DNA of 64,000 bases from Clostridia bacterium (GTDB lineage: Bacteria; Bacillota; Clostridia; Oscillospirales; CAG-272). A program made the position numbers and the translations under genes. The stretch lies in assembly GCA_017621755.1 (NCBI GenBank), contig JAGASL010000020.1:1-64000 (forward strand). The letters run 5' to 3'. Positions 53,839 to 62,116 of the stretch are shown one piece after another. Position 1 is the stretch's first letter. Each line of letters opens with the position of its first letter. The notes under the pieces were generated by a model. It did not search any database. It saw nothing but the letters and a program-made list of their open reading frames with translations, and was not told where the DNA came from.

Positions 53839-53870
53839 ACCATCAAGGAACTCTCCTGAAAGGAGCTATT

Positions 53871-55229
53871 ATGAACATTGTCATGATTGGTGGCGGCTCT
53901 GTTGGTGCGGCGATCAGCGCGCAGCTGGCACGCGAGGGGCACGCCATTACGGTGGTGGATACGAACAGCGCGGCGCTTGTCGAGCTGGCCGGCTCGCACG
54001 ACGTGAGCACGGTAGAGGGCAACGGTGCCTCTGTCTCCACCCTACACAAGGCAGGGGCAGACAAGGCCGACCTGCTGATCGCCATGACGGCGGAGGACGA
54101 GATCAACATTCTGTGCTGCGCGGCTGCCAAAAAGCTGGGCACGCGGCACACCATTGCGCGCGTGCGCAACCCGGAATATTCTGACCTGATGCAGCTGCTC
54201 CGCGAGGAGATGAGCCTTTCGCTGACCGTAAACCCGGAGCTGACGGCGGCGCGCGAGATCTACCGCACGCTGCGCTTTCCCGCGGCGGCCAAGATCGATA
54301 CCTTTTGCCGCGGGCGGGTCGAGCTGGCGGAATTTACCGTAGCCCCCGATTCCCCTCTTTGCGGCACCACGCTTTACGACCTGCGCGCCAAGCTGAGCCT
54401 GAAATTTCTGGTCTGCGGCGTGCTGCGTAACGGGCAGGCACACATCCCCTCTGGCCATTTTGTGATCGAAAGCGGCGACGTGCTGTGCGTGACCGCGCCG
54501 GATGAGGAGATCACCCGCTTCTTTAAGGCCATTGGCCTTTACAAGCAGCCGGTGCGTGACGTGCTGATCGTGGGCGGGGGGCGCATTACCTACTACCTGC
54601 AGGCGCTCTTGCAGCGCGGCAAGATCCATTCCACCGTGATCGAGCGGGATAAGGCGCTTTGCCACGAGCTGGCTGAGCAATACCGCTGCACCGTGCTATG
54701 TGATAACGGCACCAAGCAGGAGCTTTTGTTAGAGGAGGGTATTGAAAAGGCAGATGCCTTTTTGGCTCTTTCAGACGTGGATGAGGAAAACGCCATTGTC
54801 TCTATGTTTGCCAAGACCCAAGGGGTAAACAAGGTGGTGACCCTGATCAGCGCGATGCCCTATATTGATTTCTTTAAGGGCGTGGGGCTGGAGAGCATTG
54901 TTTCCCCCAAATCCTCGACCTCAGCCTTCATTCTACGCTACGTGCGCGCCATGGCCAATTCCTCACACGCCTCAGAGATCGAGGCGCTGCACCGCCTGTT
55001 AGACGGGCAGGCAGAGGCGCTTGAATTCCACATCAAGGAGGAGATCAACGGCCTGACTGAGGTGCCGCTGAAGAGCTTGCGCTCGCGCCCCGGCGTGCTG
55101 GTGGCCTGCATCGTTCGCGGTGAGGCGATCATCATCCCCTCCGGTGACGATATGCTGAAGAAAGGCGACACCGTGATCATGACGGCCATGGAAGGCCAGC
55201 TGCAATCTATAAAGGATATTTTGGAATAA
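53871..55229 (+). CDS. trkA: Trk potassium uptake regulatory protein TrkA
   Basis: A 452-residue cytoplasmic regulator with two RCK units. Rossmann NAD-binding motifs are IVMIGGGSVGAAISAQLA (about 3-20) and VLIVGGGRITYYLQALL (about 226-242); each is followed by a TrkA-C domain (about 140-215 and 370-450). It gates the TrkH channel by nucleotide binding. It shares one base with the trkH start (TAATG). Confidence 0.96.
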   Translation: MNIVMIGGGSVGAAISAQLAREGHAITVVDTNSAALVELAGSHDVSTVEGNGASVSTLHKAGADKADLLIAMTAEDEINILCCAAAKKLGTRHTIARVRNPEYSDLMQLLREEMSLSLTVNPELTAAREIYRTLRFPAAAKIDTFCRGRVELAEFTVAPDSPLCGTTLYDLRAKLSLKFLVCGVLRNGQAHIPSGHFVIESGDVLCVTAPDEEITRFFKAIGLYKQPVRDVLIVGGGRITYYLQALLQRGKIHSTVIERDKALCHELAEQYRCTVLCDNGTKQELLLEEGIEKADAFLALSDVDEENAIVSMFAKTQGVNKVVTLISAMPYIDFFKGVGLESIVSPKSSTSAFILRYVRAMANSSHASEIEALHRLLDGQAEALEFHIKEEINGLTEVPLKSLRSRPGVLVACIVRGEAIIIPSGDDMLKKGDTVIMTAMEGQLQSIKDILE

Positions 55230-56668
55230 TGAACTATCGAATGCTTGGCTACCTGCTTGGCTTGATCCTCTCTACTGAGGCAGCGCTGCTGCTGGCGCCC
55301 TCGCTGGTCGCCTTGATCTATACCGAGCCGGTCTGGCCCTTTCTGATCACCATGGCCATTCTGCTACTGGTGGCGGTGCCGCTGGTGCTGCAGCGGCCAA
55401 AAAACACACGCATCTACGCCAAGGAGGGCTTTGTTTGCGTGGCGCTGGGCTGGATACTGCTTTCGGCCTTTGGTGCCCTGCCCTTTGTGCTAAGCGGTGC
55501 TATTCCCCACTACGTAGACGCGTTTTTTGAAACGGTCTCTGGCTTCACTACCACAGGCGCTTCGATACTGCAGGCGGTAGAGGGCCTTGGGCAGAGTGTA
55601 CTCTTTTGGCGCTCGTTTACCCACTGGATCGGCGGCATGGGCGTTCTGGTCTTTGTGCTGGCGGTGCTGCCCTCTGCCGGCGACAATGCCATTCACCTGA
55701 TGCGGGCCGAGGTGCCCGGCCCTACCAAGGGCAAGCTGGTGCCCCGCATGCGGCACACGGCATTGATCCTATACGGCATTTACGTGATCCTGACCGCCAT
55801 TGAGACCGTGGCGCTTTGCCTTTGCCGCATGCCGTTTTTTGACGCGCTGGTCAGCTCCTTTGCCACGGCCGGCACGGGCGGCTTTGCGCTGAAGAACCTC
55901 TCGATCGCGGGCTACGCCAACCCAGCCGCCGAATGGATCATTGCGATCTTTATGATCATCTTTGGTGTGAACTTTAACCTGTATTTCTTTTTACTGATCG
56001 GCCGTATGCGCGACCTGCTGAAGAGTGAGGAGCTGCGCGTTTACCTGGCGATCTGCGCGCTGGCGGTAGGCGCCGTTGCACTAAATACCGCACACCTCTT
56101 TTCTTCCGCCGGGGAATGCCTGCGTGCCTCCTTCTTTCAAGTCTCCTCTATCATTTCCACCACGGGCTTTTCTACAGTAGACTACAATGCTTGGCCAGCT
56201 TTCTCTAAGGCGATCTTGGTCCTCTTGATGATCATTGGCTCCTGCGCCGGCTCTACGGCGGGGGGACTGAAGATCTCACGCTGTATTATTCTATTCAAAA
56301 ACGTGCTTCGCGAATTCCGACATATGCTGCACCCCCACTCAGTAAACGTAACGCGGCTGGATGGAGAGCCGCTATCTGACGATACCTGCCGTGCAGCCGC
56401 CAATTACTTTACGCTATACATGGTGCTGGTGTTCTTCTTTTTCCTGATCGTCTCCTTTGGTGGCTATGGGCTGGAAAGTGATTTGACCGCCGTGCTCGCC
56501 TGCATCAACAACATAGGCCCCGGCCTTGGCGTGGTTGGCCCAGCCGGCAACTTTGGCGGCTATTCGCTCCTCTCTAAGCTCGCTCTTTCCTTCGCCATGC
56601 TGTTTGGCCGTTTGGAGATCATGCCCATGATCATCCTTTTCTCGCCCAGCACCTGGCGGCGCAGATGA
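55229..56668 (+). CDS. trkH: Trk potassium transporter membrane subunit TrkH
   Basis: A 479-residue membrane protein with the four pore-loop repeats of K+ transporters: SGFTTTGAS (about 109-117), ATAGTGGFA (about 211-219), ISTTGFSTVD (about 312-321) and NIGPGLGVVGP (about 430-440). Imports K+ together with TrkA. It ends normally at LFSPSTWRRR, and a transposase ORF starts four bases later. Confidence 0.96.
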   Translation: MNYRMLGYLLGLILSTEAALLLAPSLVALIYTEPVWPFLITMAILLLVAVPLVLQRPKNTRIYAKEGFVCVALGWILLSAFGALPFVLSGAIPHYVDAFFETVSGFTTTGASILQAVEGLGQSVLFWRSFTHWIGGMGVLVFVLAVLPSAGDNAIHLMRAEVPGPTKGKLVPRMRHTALILYGIYVILTAIETVALCLCRMPFFDALVSSFATAGTGGFALKNLSIAGYANPAAEWIIAIFMIIFGVNFNLYFFLLIGRMRDLLKSEELRVYLAICALAVGAVALNTAHLFSSAGECLRASFFQVSSIISTTGFSTVDYNAWPAFSKAILVLLMIIGSCAGSTAGGLKISRCIILFKNVLREFRHMLHPHSVNVTRLDGEPLSDDTCRAAANYFTLYMVLVFFFFLIVSFGGYGLESDLTAVLACINNIGPGLGVVGPAGNFGGYSLLSKLALSFAMLFGRLEIMPMIILFSPSTWRRR

Positions 56669-56672
56669 TACT

Positions 56673-57239
56673 ATGGATGAACTAAAAAATCGTAAAACTA
56701 CACGCTTGAAGGGAGCGGACTATAATCGAAATCAAGCCGTTTTTTTAACGATATGTACAAAAGAAAGACAATGTCTCCTTTCGCGTATTGTAGGGACCGG
56801 CGTCCCCGACGGTCCGCAAATCGAATTGACGGAATATGGACAAATCGCGGATAAATATATTCATCAATTAAGTGATTTTTACGATGACCTATCGGTCGAA
56901 AGCTATGTAATCATGCCAAACCATATTCATATGATACTATGGGTAAAGGGCACGGAAAACGGACCGTCGAGGACGCCGGTCACAGACGGACCGTCGAGGA
57001 CGCCGGTCACAGACGGACCGTCGAGGACGCCGGTCCCTACAGTGCAAAATTCCATTCCGTCACGGTTTTTGTCAACGTTCAAAAGATTTTGCAACAAGGA
57101 ATGCGGAACAAATATTTGGCAATATCGCTCCAATGATCACATTATCCGTAACCATGAAGATTATGAGGAGCACTTGCGATATATTGATGAAAATCCGTTG
57201 CGTTGGAAATTTGATCACCTATATGTAAAAGAGACATAA
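56673..57239 (+). CDS. REP-associated tyrosine transposase with REP palindromes inside its reading frame
   Basis: A 188-residue RAYT/Y1-type protein. Start region NRKTTRLKGADYNRNQAVFLTICT, HUH motif in MPNHIHMIL, and C-terminal FKRFCNKECGTNIWQYRSNDHIIRN ... YIDENPLRWKFDH. Compared with usual members it carries two inserts in frame: VGTGVPDGP (DNA palindrome at 56791) and a 27-base unit repeated three times coding GPSRTPVTD (56961-57040). In relatives I know, the motif before DHIIR reads WQRSYH; here it is WQYRSN, so the catalytic Tyr may be displaced and activity is doubtful. The gene is much more AT-rich than its neighbours and has no clear ribosome site, both signs of recent arrival. Confidence 0.85.
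   Translation: MDELKNRKTTRLKGADYNRNQAVFLTICTKERQCLLSRIVGTGVPDGPQIELTEYGQIADKYIHQLSDFYDDLSVESYVIMPNHIHMILWVKGTENGPSRTPVTDGPSRTPVTDGPSRTPVPTVQNSIPSRFLSTFKRFCNKECGTNIWQYRSNDHIIRNHEDYEEHLRYIDENPLRWKFDHLYVKET
56791..56816 (+). repeat. GTAG-headed REP palindrome inside the transposase gene, forward
   Basis: GTAG (56791-56794), stem GGACCG (56795-56800), inner GCGTCCCCGA, stem CGGTCC (56811-56816). GTAG next to the hairpin foot is the recognition feature of REP sequences bound by RAYT enzymes. Confidence 0.85.
56961..57040 (-). repeat. Three tandem REP palindromes inside the transposase gene, reverse
   Basis: Units start at 56961, 56988 and 57015, a 27-base period. Each has GGACCG, inner TCGAGGACGC, CGGT(C/CC); the last ends CTAC (57037-57040), the complement of GTAG. 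Orientation is opposite to the copy at 56791. Confidence 0.88.
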
Positions 57240-57244
57240 AAAAC

Positions 57245-57280
57245 AAAAAAGGAACAGTTTCAACTGTTCCTTTTTTGTTT
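57245..57280. terminator. Bidirectional terminator
   Basis: A-rich DNA, GGAACAGTT (57251-57259), AACTGTTCC (57262-57270), then T6: between the transposase and the convergent hydrolase gene. Confidence 0.8.
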
Positions 57281-57283
57281 TTA

Positions 57284-58111
57284 TTAAAACGTAACCGCCA
57301 ACCCGTCGTAGGAAACGCCGTAGCCGTATGCGCCGGCCTTTTCAACCAGCTCCTCATGCGTGGCCTGACCGTTATGGCTGAAATGGTTGACGTAGAGCAG
57401 GGTGCGGTCATCTACCAAGGAAAGCGAGCGCAGCCGCTCCTCTACCTCGCGGTTGACCGTAAGACCCATGTGCCCGTGGCGGTAGTTATCCAGCAGCATG
57501 CCGGTGCAATCGAAGGATACCATATCAAAGCGGCGGCCGTATTTCTCAAGGTAAGCCCAGGTCTCCTCCGGGAAGTAGCCGGTATCGTTGGCGTAGAGCA
57601 GGGTCTTTTCCCCATGCTCGATGATGAAAAAGACCGCGCCGGCCGTTTGATCGTGGTCGGCCCGCAGGGGGATAAAGCGATAGCCCTCTGCCTCAAAGGG
57701 GGTAAACGGCGTGATCTCGTTGATCACCACGCGATCGGGGTTGACGTTTCTTTCTACGTATTCGCGCGAGGAGGAAACGCCCGCCGCGGTCACGTAAACC
57801 TGCAAGGGGGTCTCCTCGATCTCGTTGCCGATGCCCTTGTTGCGGCACCAGAAATCCCGCTCGTAGAAGTGGTCCATATGGTTGTGCGTGACGATGCAGG
57901 TATGAATATTTTTCAGATCTACACCGTGCTGCAGCATGTGCATATAGGTATCGGCCGGGATGTCGATCAGGATCTTATCGTCGATCAACGCCTGGCTTCT
58001 GGTCTTGATCTCCTTACCGCGCACGGCCAGCGCGTGCTGGCAGATGCGGCAATTGCAAAACAGGCCGGGAATGCCCTCGGCAGCGGCGGTGCCTAAATAT
58101 TGCAGCTTCAC
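57284..58111 (-). CDS. MBL-fold metallo-hydrolase, PhnP-like
   Basis: A 275-residue metallo-beta-lactamase-fold enzyme. LGTAAAEGIPGLFCNCRICQHAL at the N-terminus is like PhnP and its relatives, with Cys residues that may bind a structural zinc. THNHMDHFY (about 86-94) is the HxHxDH metal motif, and later His/Asp appear in RADHDQTAGAVFF, FDCTGML and VNHFSHNG. A phosphodiesterase or related hydrolase on a small molecule is likely. It follows the CotH gene after three bases in the same direction. Confidence 0.85.
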   Translation of the reverse strand: MKLQYLGTAAAEGIPGLFCNCRICQHALAVRGKEIKTRSQALIDDKILIDIPADTYMHMLQHGVDLKNIHTCIVTHNHMDHFYERDFWCRNKGIGNEIEETPLQVYVTAAGVSSSREYVERNVNPDRVVINEITPFTPFEAEGYRFIPLRADHDQTAGAVFFIIEHGEKTLLYANDTGYFPEETWAYLEKYGRRFDMVSFDCTGMLLDNYRHGHMGLTVNREVEERLRSLSLVDDRTLLYVNHFSHNGQATHEELVEKAGAYGYGVSYDGLAVTF

Positions 58112-58114
58112 GTC

Positions 58115-59677
58115 TTAGTCTCTCCTTACGTTTCTCATGGCTTCATCCATCGAGGCCATGTGGCGGCGGATGAAATAGCGGATCTGGTAGATATTATTGC
58201 TTTCACCGCTGGCGGCATCTACCGGGTTGGGCTGGCCCCAGCGTTGATCGTCGGCTACGTAATTTTCGTTGCCCACGCTATCAATAAACTCTTCAAACGC
58301 GGCGATCTGGCTCTCATCGCTGAGCACGGTCTCGCGCAACTCCCAATACCGGTCGCAGAACTGGTCAAAGAACACGTAAAGCACGTGCGAAATCAGCAGG
58401 TTGTCGGTATAGGCGCGATTGTAGCTGATGGTGGTGGGCACGCAGCTGTCGATCGAATCATACGGCCAGAAGCTTTGGCCGTTCCAGTGCAGGCCGTAGG
58501 CACAGTCAGCATCGTAGAGCGAGGGCGCCCATTTTACGCCATCGTAGGTCACGTAGACGGCATTTTTATTCCAGTTATCGGGGCCGTACATGACAAAGCA
58601 CATAATGGCGTAGTCGATCACGGCCTCTACGTCGATGTAGGTATCGGCCAGCAGCTCAAAGGCCCCCTCGTCGCTGTCCTTCACGAAGCTGATCAACTCG
58701 TTAAAGCTCTCGTTCAGCCAGGCGATATCGGTATCGGTGGAGCAATATTCCACGTCCCAATCCTCTGTATGATACAGGTCGGTATTGGCGCGGAAGCGGT
58801 TGGTGGAGCTATGCATCTGCGAGGTGAGAATGGCGGAATAGGGGTGCTTATTTTGATCAATGCCAAACATCCATTCATCCTTGGGGATGTTCATGGTATA
58901 GATGCCGAAGAAGGAGCCGTTATGCATCATACGGATGGGAAAGCCATCGGTACAGCCGCCGTTTGGCGCGGCCTGCAGCTCAGGGATGGTGTTTTTACGC
59001 GTGCGCACCATATCGCCAAAGATACGGCAGGAAACGATGTTGCGCGCGTGCGAGCAATCGATATAATTGGCCTTGATGGTGTATTTAGACTGCTCTCCCC
59101 AGCCGCCCCAGCCAAGGTCGACCTTTTGGCGGTTGAGCAGGGTATCATCGGTATACAGACGCACGTTGTAGTTCTTTTTGGGGAAGCCAGCGGCCGTGAA
59201 GCCCTGCACCTTCATCACCGCGGTGGTGGTAAAGGAGACCGCATAGGAATCGTAAGAGAGCGTGACGGTAGCGCCGGCCGCGGCCTGGCCAAGGTCACCC
59301 TCGATATAGACCACCGGCATCAAATTCAGGGGCGGCAGCTCTGTCAGCACGCAATCGCCGCAGCCGGTACAATAGGAGGCCTGCATGCCCACGGTGCTTT
59401 CCCCTGCCTCGCGCACCGTATAGGGGGCGGTGTAGGTATGCTCGGCGGTGGTGTAGCTATTCGTTTGCTGCTCGCCGCACAGCGTGCAGGTATGCACGGT
59501 ATAGCCCTCGCTATGGCAGGTGGGTGCCACCGTCTCGCTTTCAAAAAAGTGCACGTTGTTATAGATATAGCCGGCAAACAGGAAGAAGGCTGCCACCAGG
59601 CAGACCACCAGTAAAATGACCCCCGGCAGATATTCCTGCCACGGCCGTTGCCAGACCTTTTGATGCTTTGCGTTCAT
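58115..59677 (-). CDS. CotH kinase family protein with N-terminal membrane anchor
   Basis: A 520-residue protein. One membrane helix (about 17-40) anchors it with the bulk outside or in the forespore space. Residues about 50-105 have paired cysteines (CHSEGYTVHTCTLCG, CTGCGDC) that look like the small Cys-pair domains found on Clostridial surface proteins. The rest is CotH: KNYNVRLY, KYTIKANYIDCSHARN, YTMNIPKDEWMFG, and the acidic WAPSLYDADCAYGLHW. CotH phosphorylates spore coat proteins in Bacillus. Start at 59677 follows GGGAGGG. Confidence 0.85.
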   Translation of the reverse strand: MNAKHQKVWQRPWQEYLPGVILLVVCLVAAFFLFAGYIYNNVHFFESETVAPTCHSEGYTVHTCTLCGEQQTNSYTTAEHTYTAPYTVREAGESTVGMQASYCTGCGDCVLTELPPLNLMPVVYIEGDLGQAAAGATVTLSYDSYAVSFTTTAVMKVQGFTAAGFPKKNYNVRLYTDDTLLNRQKVDLGWGGWGEQSKYTIKANYIDCSHARNIVSCRIFGDMVRTRKNTIPELQAAPNGGCTDGFPIRMMHNGSFFGIYTMNIPKDEWMFGIDQNKHPYSAILTSQMHSSTNRFRANTDLYHTEDWDVEYCSTDTDIAWLNESFNELISFVKDSDEGAFELLADTYIDVEAVIDYAIMCFVMYGPDNWNKNAVYVTYDGVKWAPSLYDADCAYGLHWNGQSFWPYDSIDSCVPTTISYNRAYTDNLLISHVLYVFFDQFCDRYWELRETVLSDESQIAAFEEFIDSVGNENYVADDQRWGQPNPVDAASGESNNIYQIRYFIRRHMASMDEAMRNVRRD

Positions 59678-59803
59678 AGGATGCCCTCCCGATATGTATA
59701 CGTATCTATTGTAGCACATCCTTTCCCCGCCGTCAAGCCCCTTATGGTGCGTGACGTGTAGAAAAAAACCGCTGTTTTTTGTGTATTTTGCCCATCAAGC
59801 GCC

Positions 59804-59832
59804 TTGCAAAGCGCCCTTTCGTGTGCTATAAT
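59804..59832 (+). promoter_or_regulatory. Promoter of the metY-metA pair
   Basis: TTGCAA (59804-59809), 17-bp spacer, TATAAT (59827-59832). The leader is short (about 45 bases) and I see no S-box or other riboswitch. Confidence 0.75.
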
Positions 59833-59881
59833 AAAAAGGATAAAAGAATTTTTCGCCCACGGGGCATGAAAGGATCATATT

Positions 59882-61150
59882 ATGGCAAATAAGGAAACCC
59901 TTTGCGTACAGGCCGGCTACGAGCCGAAGAGCGGCGAGCCGCGCGTTGTGCCGATCGTACAAAGCACCACCTACGCCTATGAAACGGCCGGCGAGCTGGC
60001 CGACCTCTTTGACCTGAAGGCAGACGGCTATTTCTATACCCGCCTGGCTAACCCCACCGTTTCCGCCATGGAAAACAAGCTCTGCGCGCTGGATGGCGGT
60101 ACCTCGGCCATTGCTTGTGCCAGCGGCATGAGTGCCACCCTGCTGGCTGTTTTGAACGTGTGCGGCGCCGGTGACAACATTGTTTCCTCCCGCGCGATCT
60201 ACGGCGGCACCTACAACCTGTTTTCTATTACCCTGAAGAAGTACGGCATCGAATGCCGCTTCTTTGACCCGGATGACACACAGGAGAACATTGACCGTCT
60301 GGTGGATGACAAGACCCGCGTGATCTTTGCCGAAACGCTGGCCAACCCCACCATTGTGGTGCTGGATTTTGACAAGATCGCCGCTGTGGCCAAAAAGCAC
60401 AAGGTGCTATTTATGGTAGACAACACGCTGGTGACCCCCGTGCTCTGCCGCCCGCTGGACTTTGGCGCCAACATCGTGCTCTATTCCTCCTCAAAGTATC
60501 TGGATGGCCACGCTGTAGCGCTTGGCGGTGTGATCGTAGACGGCGGCAACTTTGATTACAGCGCCACCGATCGCTACCCCGAGTTCCTTGTGCCGGATGA
60601 AAGCTATCACGGCCTGGTATACGCCTCGCTTGGCAAGAATGCCTTTGGCGTGAAGTGCCGCGTACAGATGATGCGCGACCTGGGCGCCATTATGAGCCCG
60701 GAAAACGCGTTCTTGACCAACCTGGGCATGGAGACGCTGGCCCTGCGTATGGAGCGGCATAGCGAAAATGCCAAAAAGGTAGCCGCCTTCCTTGCCTGCC
60801 ATGAAAAGGTGGAATGGGTGAAGCACCCCTCGCTTGCCAGCGACCCCTACCACGCGCTGGCCGACAAGTATATGCCAAACGGTATGGGCGGCATGATGAG
60901 CTTTGGCGTGAAGGGTGGCAGCGAAAAGGCCGCCGCCTTTATGGAAAAGCTGCAGATGATCCGCATCGTGACCCACGTGGCTGACGTGCGCTCCTGCGTG
61001 CTGCACCCCGCCTCTACCACCCACCGCCAGCTTTCCTCGGCCGACCTGGCTGCCATCGGCATTGCCGACAACCTGATCCGCCTTTCGGTTGGCATTGAAA
61101 GTGCTGAGGACATTATTGCCGATATCGACGCGGCACTCAATTCGATTTAA
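59882..61150 (+). CDS. O-acetylhomoserine sulfhydrylase / Cys-Met metabolism PLP enzyme
   Basis: A 422-residue PLP enzyme of the cystathionine-synthase superfamily. Motifs: VPIVQSTTYAYE, YTRLANPTVSAMENKLCALDGG (about 58-79), SGMSATLLA, and YSSSKYLDGHAVALGG with the PLP Lys near residue 205. Next to metA it most likely makes homocysteine from O-acetylhomoserine and sulfide (MetY role). A methionine gamma-lyase activity is the alternative. The gene ends 11 bases before metA. Confidence 0.9.
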   Translation: MANKETLCVQAGYEPKSGEPRVVPIVQSTTYAYETAGELADLFDLKADGYFYTRLANPTVSAMENKLCALDGGTSAIACASGMSATLLAVLNVCGAGDNIVSSRAIYGGTYNLFSITLKKYGIECRFFDPDDTQENIDRLVDDKTRVIFAETLANPTIVVLDFDKIAAVAKKHKVLFMVDNTLVTPVLCRPLDFGANIVLYSSSKYLDGHAVALGGVIVDGGNFDYSATDRYPEFLVPDESYHGLVYASLGKNAFGVKCRVQMMRDLGAIMSPENAFLTNLGMETLALRMERHSENAKKVAAFLACHEKVEWVKHPSLASDPYHALADKYMPNGMGGMMSFGVKGGSEKAAAFMEKLQMIRIVTHVADVRSCVLHPASTTHRQLSSADLAAIGIADNLIRLSVGIESAEDIIADIDAALNSI

Positions 61151-61161
61151 GAGGTATTCCT

Positions 61162-62022
61162 ATGCCGATTATTATTCCACAGGATATTCCCGCCTACACC
61201 ACCCTGGCGGGGGAAAACATCTTCGTCATGCATGACGAGCGTGCTGCCACGCAGGACATACGCCCGATCGAGATCGCCATTCTCAACCTCATGCCCACGA
61301 AGATCGAGACCGAGACACAGCTGATCCGCCTGCTTTCCAATTCCCCGCTGCAGGTTCGCGTTACGCTGATCGGTACCGAGAGCTATATTGGTAAAAACAC
61401 CCCCCTGCAGCACCTGCAGCGCTTTTACAAGACCTTTCACGAGGTGAAGGATCAGCGCTTTGACGGCATGATCATCACCGGCGCGCCGGTAGAGCAGATG
61501 CCCTTTGAGGAGGTCAAGTACTGGCCCGAGCTGTGCGAGATCATGGATTTTGCCAAGACCAACGTGCAAAGCACCATCTTTATCTGCTGGGGCGCACAGG
61601 CTGCCCTGCACTACTACTACGGCTTAGAGAAGATCGGGCTGGATAAAAAGCTGTTCGGCGTGTTCCCGCACCGCAAGTTTACCCAGTTTGACCCGCTGCT
61701 GAAGGGAACGGACGAGGAATTTTTCATCCCCCATTCCCGCCACACCACCATCACGGATGAGGAGCTGGCCAAGGCCAAGGATCTCTTGATCCTGGCTGGG
61801 TCTGAGGAGATCGGTGCCTCGGTAGCCCGCTCGCGCGATGGGCGGCAGATCTACTTTATGGGCCATATGGAGTATGACCGCGACACCCTGAAGAACGAAT
61901 ACGAGCGCGACCTGAGCAAGGGTCTGCCGATCGAGCCGCCAAAGAACTACTTCCGTGATGCGGCAAAGACCCTGGTGCTGCCCAACTGGATGTCAACGGC
62001 GAACATGATCTATGCAAACTGA
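61162..62022 (+). CDS. metA: Homoserine O-acyltransferase MetA, cut short by an in-frame UGA
   Basis: 286 residues to the stop. ILNLMPTKIETETQLIRLLSN (about 41-61), FICWGAQAALHYYYG with the catalytic Cys near 142, and GHMEYDRDTLKNEY with the His-x-Glu pair are all present. In Firmicutes it usually transfers an acetyl group. After TANMIYAN comes TGA (62020-62022), and the same frame goes on with LNYYVYQVTPYNRDEI and TAA at 62073. In MetA proteins this place reads NWLNYYVYQ, so TGG became TGA, and 17 conserved residues are lost unless UGA is read through. Co-transcribed with the sulfhydrylase. Confidence 0.93.
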   Translation: MPIIIPQDIPAYTTLAGENIFVMHDERAATQDIRPIEIAILNLMPTKIETETQLIRLLSNSPLQVRVTLIGTESYIGKNTPLQHLQRFYKTFHEVKDQRFDGMIITGAPVEQMPFEEVKYWPELCEIMDFAKTNVQSTIFICWGAQAALHYYYGLEKIGLDKKLFGVFPHRKFTQFDPLLKGTDEEFFIPHSRHTTITDEELAKAKDLLILAGSEEIGASVARSRDGRQIYFMGHMEYDRDTLKNEYERDLSKGLPIEPPKNYFRDAAKTLVLPNWMSTANMIYAN

Positions 62023-62080
62023 CTGAACTATTACGTTTACCAGGTAACCCCCTATAACCGCGATGAGATCTAATAACAAA

Positions 62081-62109
62081 AAAACAGGTGCGCCATGCAC
62101 CTGTTTTTT
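62081..62109. terminator. Bidirectional terminator after metA
   Basis: AAAACAGGTGC (62081-62091) and GCACCTGTTTTTT (62097-62109), between convergent genes. Confidence 0.85.
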
Positions 62110-62116
62110 GTTGTTC

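Noticed and set aside
56961..57040. 27-base repeats as a possible CRISPR fragment
   Set aside because: Units are contiguous with no spacer, and match the GTAG palindrome, so REP origin is the better reading.
59720..59881. SAM riboswitch in front of the methionine genes
   Set aside because: The leader after the promoter is only about 45 bases and lacks the S-box core and a terminator stem.
62020..62022. UGA in metA as selenocysteine or a genome-wide UGA-to-Trp code
   Set aside because: The position is Trp in the family, no SECIS-like stem follows at once, and UGA is the normal stop of many genes here (for example rnfC and trkH).
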